Assembly: GCA_949113215.1 (NCBI GenBank) | Contig: CARZYU010000035.1 | Span: forward strand, 1 to 7,266 | Source: an uncultured Bacilli bacterium | GTDB lineage: Bacteria; Bacillota_I; Bacilli_A; RF39; UBA660 | Direction: 5' to 3' | DNA: 7,266 bases | Notes under the pieces: generated by a model | What the model saw: the letters and a program-made list of their open reading frames with translations, nothing else | Told to the model about the DNA's origin: nothing | Databases searched by the model: none | Part shown: positions 1-4,450 of the stretch, piece by piece | Numbering within the stretch: the first letter of the stretch is position 1 | Layout: each line of letters begins with the position of its first letter | Made by a program: the position numbers and the translations under genes

Positions 1-1
1 A

Positions 2-193
2 GGACTTCGAAAAAAAGAGGGTGTATCCAAACAAGATTTTTTTAAGAAGTATCAAGAATCAGTCGAAGAGGTATTTGATTACTGCAAAATGGTCGAAAAG
101 GGACTGTTAGAAGAAGAAAATGATTTGCGAATTTCGGAAGAAAATTGGTATTTGTCCAACGAAGTATTGGAATGTTTTTTAGAAAGGAAATAA
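2..193 (+). CDS. hemW: HemW-type radical SAM protein, C-terminal end (partial)
   Basis: The frame is open from the window edge to TAA at 191-193 and gives 63 residues. It starts GLRKKEGVSKQDF and ends with an ISEENWYLSNEVLECFL segment. The pairing of a GLR..EG(V/I)s..dF stretch, a GLLE...LRIS turn and a final LSNEV..x.FL is the typical end of the HemW/HemN-like family (radical SAM, coproporphyrinogen III oxidase-like; HemW is regarded as a haem chaperone). The catalytic radical SAM part lies outside the window, so its iron-sulfur cysteines cannot be checked. The next gene starts 4 nt after the stop and has its ribosome binding site inside this gene's last codons, so the two are probably co-transcribed. 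The family call rests on the C-terminal winged-helix-like tail alone. Confidence 0.75.
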   Translation, partial: GLRKKEGVSKQDFFKKYQESVEEVFDYCKMVEKGLLEEENDLRISEENWYLSNEVLECFLERK

Positions 194-197
194 GAGT

Positions 198-773
198 ATG
201 GTAAAAGATAAAGTAAATGTATTTGAGTATATCAAAGAGGAAGAAATAAGAAAAGATGCTATTTTCTTGCTTTCGAGACTTCCGGATTATTTCTTTTCGA
301 TTCCAGCCTCATCGACTGGAAAATATCATCCTGAGTATGCTCTAGGAGAAGGGGGCCTTGTTCGTCATACAAAAGCGGCGGTGATGATTGCAAAAAGCTT
401 ACTTGATGATCCTTGTATTGGGGATAAATATACCAAAAGAGAACAGGATATTATGCTTCTTGCTTTGATGATTCACGATGGTTTAAAGTCTGGAAAAGAA
501 CATAGTAAATATACCAAGGTAGAACATCCTTTATTGATTGGAGACTTCGTAAGAGAACATGAAAAAGAACTTCATTTCAAGGAGGAAGAGATTACACTTC
601 TTACCAATGTATTAGCAAGTCATATGGGTCCTTGGAACAAGGATTTCAATGGAAATGAAGTGCTTCCAGTCCCTAAAACGAAGTATGAAAATTTCGTTCA
701 TATGTGTGATTATTTGGCCAGTCGAAAAACCTTGTTGGTTCCATTTGACGACAAAGATAATATCATTTATTGA
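198..773 (+). CDS. HD-domain phosphohydrolase family protein
   Basis: This is a 191-residue soluble protein with no signal peptide or membrane segment. A metal-binding HD set is visible in order: H57 (GGLVRHTKAA), H93-D94 (LMIHDGLK), H110 (VEHPLLIGDF), H142 (LASHMGPW) and D171 (VHMCDYLASR). This matches HD-superfamily hydrolases, which act on phosphate esters of nucleotides or RNA; the arrangement loosely recalls the HD domain of YhaM-type exoribonucleases, but the RNA-binding part of those proteins is absent. The substrate cannot be read from sequence. The ATG at 198 is preceded by AAGGAA (184-189) at 8 nt spacing, inside the end of hemW, which implies co-transcription and possibly coupling. 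The TGA stop at 771-773 lies inside the -35 box of the following promoter. A nucleotidase feeding the neighbouring thymidylate genes is possible but is inference from position only. Confidence 0.8.
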   Translation: MVKDKVNVFEYIKEEEIRKDAIFLLSRLPDYFFSIPASSTGKYHPEYALGEGGLVRHTKAAVMIAKSLLDDPCIGDKYTKREQDIMLLALMIHDGLKSGKEHSKYTKVEHPLLIGDFVREHEKELHFKEEEITLLTNVLASHMGPWNKDFNGNEVLPVPKTKYENFVHMCDYLASRKTLLVPFDDKDNIIY

Positions 774-798
774 CATGTGTTGTTAATACGCTTATACT
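770..798 (+). promoter_or_regulatory. Sigma-A-type promoter for thyX-tmk
   Basis: TTGACA at 770-775 and TATACT at 793-798 are separated by exactly 17 bp, close to the vegetative consensus. The -35 box overlaps the TGA stop of the HD gene. The expected start of transcription near 804-806 leaves a leader of about 20 nt before the thyX start, too short for a riboswitch. No terminator is visible between the HD gene and thyX, so read-through from hemW is also possible. Confidence 0.8.
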
Positions 799-810
799 GA
801 TTGTAGTATA

Positions 811-826
811 GGAGGTAAGGAAAGTG
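811..826 (+). promoter_or_regulatory. Ribosome binding site and GTG start of thyX
   Basis: GGAGGT at 811-816 is followed after 7 nt by GTG at 824-826. No in-frame ATG lies nearby with a comparable Shine-Dalgarno, so this site decides the start as GTG. Confidence 0.8.
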
Positions 827-1608
827 AATATACAAGATATCAAAATAGTGAAACCACATGTGGAACTTTTAGCGTATACGCAGTTCAACCCAAACGTATT
901 TGAGAAAGGACAAAAGCCAGAGCACTTAGTAGCTGGAGCTGCGAAGCTTTGTTATTCTTCGAGTAATGTTTCGGATTTATTAGAGTCTATGTCAGAAGAA
1001 AAGGCTGAAAGCTTTTTGGCAAGACTACCATTGGGACACAAATCACCAACGGAACATATTTCGTTTTCGTTTGGAATTGAAGGAATTACGAGAAGTTGTT
1101 CCCATCAAATTGTAAGACACCGTATTGCCAGTTATTCGCAGCAGAGTCAACGTTATGTTAATTTGAAGGAACACTTTGCCGTTATCGTTCCACCTGAAAT
1201 TGAAAAAGATGAGAAGTTAAAAAGACTGTTCTTAGAGACTTGTCTTAAAGAATATGAGTCCTATGTTACTTTGACAGAAGAATTACAGAATGGTTATGAA
1301 AAGCAAGGAATGGATTCAAAGAAAGCCGAAAAGAAAGCGATTGAAGATGCCGAGAAGTTTTACCGACAGCATGTGAGACGAAGTTGATGATGACAATGAA
1401 TGCCAGTAGTTTAAATCACTTCTTCCGTCAACGTTGTTGTAATCGTGCCCAATGGCAAATTAGAGATGTTGCCAATCAAATGTTGGATTTGGTATTTCCT
1501 TTAGCTCCTAATGTTTTTGGAAATGCTGGAGCACCTTGTGTCAGTGGACCATGTCCGGAAGGAAAAATGACTTGTGGGATACCTCAAAAGAAAAAAGTAA
1601 TGAAATAG
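824..1608 (+). pseudogene. thyX: Flavin-dependent thymidylate synthase ThyX, frameshifted
   Basis: ThyX makes dTMP from dUMP using FAD, NADPH and methylene-tetrahydrofolate. The first frame (824-1387) carries the family signature RHRX7S at residues 98-108 (RHRIASYSQQS) and the SPTEHISFSF segment upstream. It stops at TGA 1385-1387 after the out-of-place residues YRQHVRRS. Adding one T to the TTTT run at 1358-1361 continues the frame as LPTACETKLMMTMNASSL, the expected ThyX sequence, through FFRQRCCNRAQWQIR (nucleotide-binding C-terminal helix) and NAGAPCVSGPCPEGKMTCG, the cysteine-rich end common in clostridial ThyX. Rejoined length would be about 261 residues, normal for the family. As read, the first fragment lacks C-terminal residues that form the active site. 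Both halves are otherwise well conserved, so the lesion is either very recent or a sequencing error. It shares a promoter with tmk. Confidence 0.9.
1387..1608 (+). CDS. C-terminal ThyX fragment, possible reinitiation product
   Basis: This frame begins with ATG codons at 1387 and 1390 and encodes about 73 residues of the ThyX C-terminus, ending at TAG 1606-1608. The TGA that ends the first fragment (1385-1387) overlaps the ATG in a TGATG arrangement, which can support termination-reinitiation. No clear Shine-Dalgarno precedes it. The conserved LPTACETKL segment is absent from both fragments, so a working split enzyme is doubtful. It is best read as the downstream half of the frameshifted thyX. 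Confidence 0.4.
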   Translation: MMTMNASSLNHFFRQRCCNRAQWQIRDVANQMLDLVFPLAPNVFGNAGAPCVSGPCPEGKMTCGIPQKKKVMK

Positions 1609-1617
1609 GTGAGAAAA

Positions 1618-2301
1618 ATGAAGGGAAAACTCATTGTCATCGAAGGGACAGACTGTTCGGGAAAAGAGACCCAGAGTAAATTATTATTTGAAACACTCAA
1701 GCAAGAGGGAAAGAAGACTATTCGCCTTTGTTTTCCAAGATATGATACTCCAACGGGACGAATTATTGCAGGGCCAGTATTAGGAAAACCTGCCTATGGA
1801 GAATGTTGGTTTGAAGAAGGAATTGAAAGTGATCCTCATGTCATTTCTCTTTATTATGCAGCAGACCGTTTGTATAACATTCAAGAAGTAAACGACTATT
1901 TGGACCAAGGCTATATCGTTTTATTGGATCGTTATATCAGCAGTAATATGGCTCATCAAGGAAGTAAGATCAAAGACAAAGAAGAACGATTTCAAATGTA
2001 CGATTGGATCGATAAATTAGAGTATTGGTTTTTAAAACTTCCAAAGCCTAATTTGACTTTGTTTTTACATGTTCCATACTCTTTCTCTTTGAAGCTTCGC
2101 GAAGCAAGAGAAGAAAAAGGTGATATAGCAGAAGTTAATCCTGATCATTTAAAGGCCTCTGAACAAGCTTATGTTGAACTATCGGAACTTTATCATTGGA
2201 CTACCATTGATTGTATCAGCAAAGAAGAATCCTTAAAATCAATCGAGGAAATTCATAAGGATGTCATCGAAACAGTAAAAGAGTTTTTAGGGAAACAATA
2301 G
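1618..2301 (+). CDS. tmk: Thymidylate (dTMP) kinase
   Basis: This 227-residue P-loop kinase would phosphorylate dTMP to dTDP, the step after ThyX. Visible motifs are the Walker A loop GTDCSGKET (residues 10-18), FPRYDTPTG (39-47) for substrate binding, AADR (81-84), the LDRYISSNMAHQ segment (103-114) with the DR pair, and a charged lid-like stretch around 155-175 (SFSLKLREAREEKGD). A stretch of about 25 residues after FPR (PTGRIIAGPVLGKP and on) resembles the long-form kinases common in Clostridia and Bacilli. ATG 1618 is preferred over an in-frame GTG at 1609 because AGGTGA (1606-1611) makes a good Shine-Dalgarno for it. That element overlaps the thyX TAG, so translation is probably coupled. 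The gene ends in a hairpin terminator. A related deoxynucleoside monophosphate kinase specificity cannot be excluded. Confidence 0.9.
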   Translation: MKGKLIVIEGTDCSGKETQSKLLFETLKQEGKKTIRLCFPRYDTPTGRIIAGPVLGKPAYGECWFEEGIESDPHVISLYYAADRLYNIQEVNDYLDQGYIVLLDRYISSNMAHQGSKIKDKEERFQMYDWIDKLEYWFLKLPKPNLTLFLHVPYSFSLKLREAREEKGDIAEVNPDHLKASEQAYVELSELYHWTTIDCISKEESLKSIEEIHKDVIETVKEFLGKQ

Positions 2302-2335
2302 AGAGTAGGAGAACACCATTTCTTCTATCTTTTTT
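2302..2335 (+). terminator. Intrinsic terminator of the thyX-tmk unit
   Basis: Directly after the tmk stop, TAGGAGAA (2306-2313) pairs with TTCTTCTA (2320-2327) with one G-T wobble around a CACCAT loop. The stem can extend by AGA/TCT across a bulged G at 2305. A run of six T (2330-2335) follows. It separates the housekeeping unit from the first surface-protein cassette and abuts that cassette's promoter. Confidence 0.75.
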
Positions 2336-2336
2336 G

Positions 2337-2363
2337 TTGCAAGAAAAGAATCTATGATATAAT
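2337..2363 (+). promoter_or_regulatory. Extended -10 promoter of surface cassette 1
   Basis: TATAAT at 2358-2363 is preceded by TGA (2355-2357), an extended -10 TGn element. TTGCAA at 2337-2342 lies at a short 15-bp spacing; TTGTTG at 2334-2339 would give 18 bp. The same TTGCAA, 15 bp, TGn-TATAAT layout recurs at 4379-4405 in cassette 2, which supports function. An A7 run (2364-2370) lies between the -10 box and the ribosome binding site. Confidence 0.7.
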
Positions 2364-2369
2364 AAAAAA

Positions 2370-2408
2370 AGAATAGGAGTTGTTAATGTGGAAAAAGAAA
2401 AAATAGAC
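2370..2408 (+). repeat. 39-bp ribosome-binding/start module, copy 1
   Basis: This stretch is identical to 4412-4450. It carries AGGAG (2375-2379), overlapping ATG (2386) and GTG (2388) starts in different frames, and codons for EKEKID. The ATG frame ends at once (MWKKKK then TAG at 2404-2406). The GTG frame is the one that is open in cassette 2. Confidence 0.9.
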
Positions 2409-4359
2409 CTGGGGGGCAGTTTTAGAAAATAAGAAGAAAAAGAGGAAAGTGGGAATACTTGCTTTCAGTATTACATTGGGCCTCGTTCTTCTATTAGGTT
2501 TTTCTTATGCCTTCTTCACTCTAACGTTAAATGGAACAAAACAAAATACGATCAAAGTAGGAAAACTATCCCTTAACTTAACGGATCAAAATCCGATTAC
2601 CGTCAACAATATGGTTCCAACCTATACGAATGTGGCTTTAGGGGAGACACCATATACCTTTACGGTTACAAACGATGGAACCGTCGATGCCGATTATCAA
2701 ATCTATTTGGATAATACAGGAACCTTAACAGACCTTTCTTATTTTGATTATGCCTTAAAGAAAGATGGAAAAATTTTAAAGTTAGATTACCTTACAACCT
2801 TATCGAATTCATTATTATCGTTTGGAACTCTTCATCCAGGAGAAAGCAGTACGTTTGAACTTTATATTTGGTTGGATGCAAATACAACAACGGAAGATCT
2901 ATCTAGTTTAACCGGAACGTATGAGAGTACCATTCGAATTGAAAGCACTCAACGAAAAGAAAAAAAGCTATCTAGTTACATTGTCCATGCTTGTGATGGG
3001 AAAACGGATTGTATCAAAGAAGTAGGAGATACGGCCTATTTCCAAAATTCGTATTATAATTCTTCCAATATAAAATACATCTGGTACTCGGGGAAAATGT
3101 GGACTGCAACTGGTTATGATTCGAATGGAAATGTCAAAGCGGTAACTTCAACAGAACAAGCTTACATACCATGGGGAACGACGTTAGACTATAAAGGAAG
3201 TTATGTGGAAACGTGGTTAAACGAGGAGTTTTTACCAACGTTAAATAACTGTGAAAAACTTCTTGTTACCGATTATGCATGGAACTATTCCAGTGAAACG
3301 GGTAGTGGCTTTTCCGATCCAATTGGAACGGATAAAATTGTTCAAGCCCCAGTAGGGTTGCTTAATAAAGAAGAGATTTACTATGGATCCGATCAAGATA
3401 CGTCCATTAGTTCCGATGACTGGATTTTAAATATGTTAGGAAAGCATTATTATACTTTGACGCCTACAATATCTAATAAAATATTTGTAGGGGGACTTGG
3501 ACATATGGCATATGGAGATTATGCATTAAACAATGATAAATTTGCGGGAGTACTTCCGTCGATCGTTTTTAAAAATAATGTGATTGTTATTTCAGGAAAT
3601 GGAACGTTAGAAAACCCTTATCATATCAAAGGAGATGCGAAGGGTAAGAATGGTGATTTACTAAATACTAGATCTCCAGGAGAATACGTAGCTTTTGGAG
3701 ATGGTATCAATTCAAGTTACCGTATTAGTGCAATCGAAGATGGAAAGGTGAAACTAATTTCAACGGATGCATTGAAAAGTATTAGTGTCAATAGTAGTGG
3801 CGATGAAGAATGGGATTTTTTAAATCGAATTCGTCTTAGCCAACAAGTAAAAGGTAGTTATTATCCTTATCCCTATAAGGTAGGTAGTGGAGACTATTTG
3901 CATTACGATGCAAACTCTACGGATTATCCACTCGCTTATTTTCTAAATCATGAGTTTTTGAATCCAAGCGAAGGATATCTTTCTCTTGCGGATAAGAATA
4001 TGCTAATGATGAATCAAACCTTTTATACGGGAACACTCACAGGTAGTAGCAATTATACAAGCGCAAAAGATAGTAGTAAAGCAGTCACTGCAACCGTAGG
4101 CTTACCTGTATTAGGAGAAACATTCACCATACCTCAAAGAGAAGAAACCATTTCGAGCACATTTTCTTCTAGCGCAAATAAAACTGTTTTTATGACGAAC
4201 AATGGAACAAGCCTTTATGGAATGTTTTTGAGCAATTATCTTGGGACTTCCATGGCAGCGCGTGATTCATTTCGCCCATCTCTTTATTTAAAAAATAATG
4301 TTAAAATCAAAGGTGGAAGTGGAACCAAGAGTGATCCTTATATCTTGACAATGGAGTAG
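2388..4359 (+). CDS. TasA/SipW-type secreted surface protein, copy 1, frame-closed at poly-G
   Basis: The body is open from about 2407 to TAG 4357-4359 (636 residues counted from GTG 2449). The start module shared with copy 2 (GTG 2388, AGGAG 8 nt upstream) reads MEKEKIDLGGSFRK and hits TAA at 2430-2432. Raising the G6 run (2411-2416) to G8 gives MEKEKIDLGGAVLENKKKK leading into the signal peptide and a 657-residue product, against 658 in copy 2. Layout counted from GTG 2449: hydrophobic segment 2-19 ending FSYAFFT; TasA/camelysin-like beta domain about 25-168; module A about 180-395 with a CX6C pair (182, 188), IWYSGKMW and ETWLNEEFLPTL, ending NGTLENPYHI; module B about 405-636 ending SGTKSDPYIL. 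The modules recall DUF6273-like proteins. There is no LPXTG or C-terminal membrane anchor. The only internal start with any support, 2449, lacks the lysine-rich n-region and a well-spaced ribosome binding site. Function is unknown; export or matrix fibre/adhesin roles are inference. Probably phase-OFF; alternatives are sequencing error or early decay. Confidence 0.75.
2411..2416 (+). repeat. Poly-G tract (G6) in copy 1 signal-peptide n-region
   Basis: Six G lie at the position equivalent to the G8 of copy 2. At this length the GTG-initiated frame closes at TAA 2430-2432; G5 or G8 would open it into the 636-residue body. A ribosome slipping +1 while decoding GGG at 2412-2414 would stay paired on GGG and next read GCA, so low-level expression from G6 is also conceivable. 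Confidence 0.7.
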
Positions 4360-4376
4360 AGAAATCTACTCTTTTT
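4354..4376 (+). terminator. Intrinsic terminator of surface cassette 1
   Basis: GAGTAGA (4354-4360) pairs perfectly with TCTACTC (4365-4371) around a GAAA tetraloop, followed by T5 (4372-4376). The TAG stop codon (4357-4359) forms part of the upstream stem arm, so terminating ribosomes would cover the hairpin. The T run runs almost directly into the -35 region of cassette 2. Confidence 0.85.
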
Positions 4377-4378
4377 GG

Positions 4379-4405
4379 TTGCAAGAGGAGAAAATATGGT
4401 ATAAT
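4379..4405 (+). promoter_or_regulatory. Extended -10 promoter of surface cassette 2
   Basis: TTGCAA (4379-4384), a 15-bp spacer and TATAAT (4400-4405) are present, with TG at 4397-4398 one base before the -10 box (extended -10). The arrangement is the same as at 2337-2363 while the spacer sequence differs. It lies immediately after the T run of the cassette 1 terminator, so each cassette appears to be an independent transcription unit. Confidence 0.7.
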
Positions 4406-4411
4406 CGATAT

Positions 4412-4450
4412 AGAATAGGAGTTGTTAATGTGGAAAAAGAAAAAATAGAC
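4412..4450 (+). repeat. 39-bp ribosome-binding/start module, copy 2
   Basis: Identical to 2370-2408. AGGAG at 4417-4421 precedes GTG 4430 by 8 nt and ATG 4428 by 6 nt. Only the GTG frame continues into the protein; the ATG frame gives a hexapeptide and TAG. Confidence 0.9.

Noticed and set aside
1351..1387. Programmed -1 frameshift in thyX
   Set aside because: The site (AAG TTT TAC) lacks an X XXY YYZ slippery heptamer, no stimulatory hairpin is obvious, and ThyX is not known to need recoding; a lost T explains it more simply.
2404..2406. Amber (TAG) read-through that would join ATG 2386 to the copy 1 body
   Set aside because: TAG is used as the ordinary stop of thyX, tmk and copy 1 itself, and the same TAG is out of frame in the open copy 2, so recoding is unsupported.
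2449..2451. GTG 2449 as the true start of copy 1
   Set aside because: The purine stretch upstream is only about 2 nt away, and the start would discard the lysine-rich n-region that is conserved with copy 2.
4379..4429. Upstream TTG start for cassette 2
   Set aside because: The 17 extra codons span the -35 and -10 elements and have no Shine-Dalgarno; GTG 4430 does.
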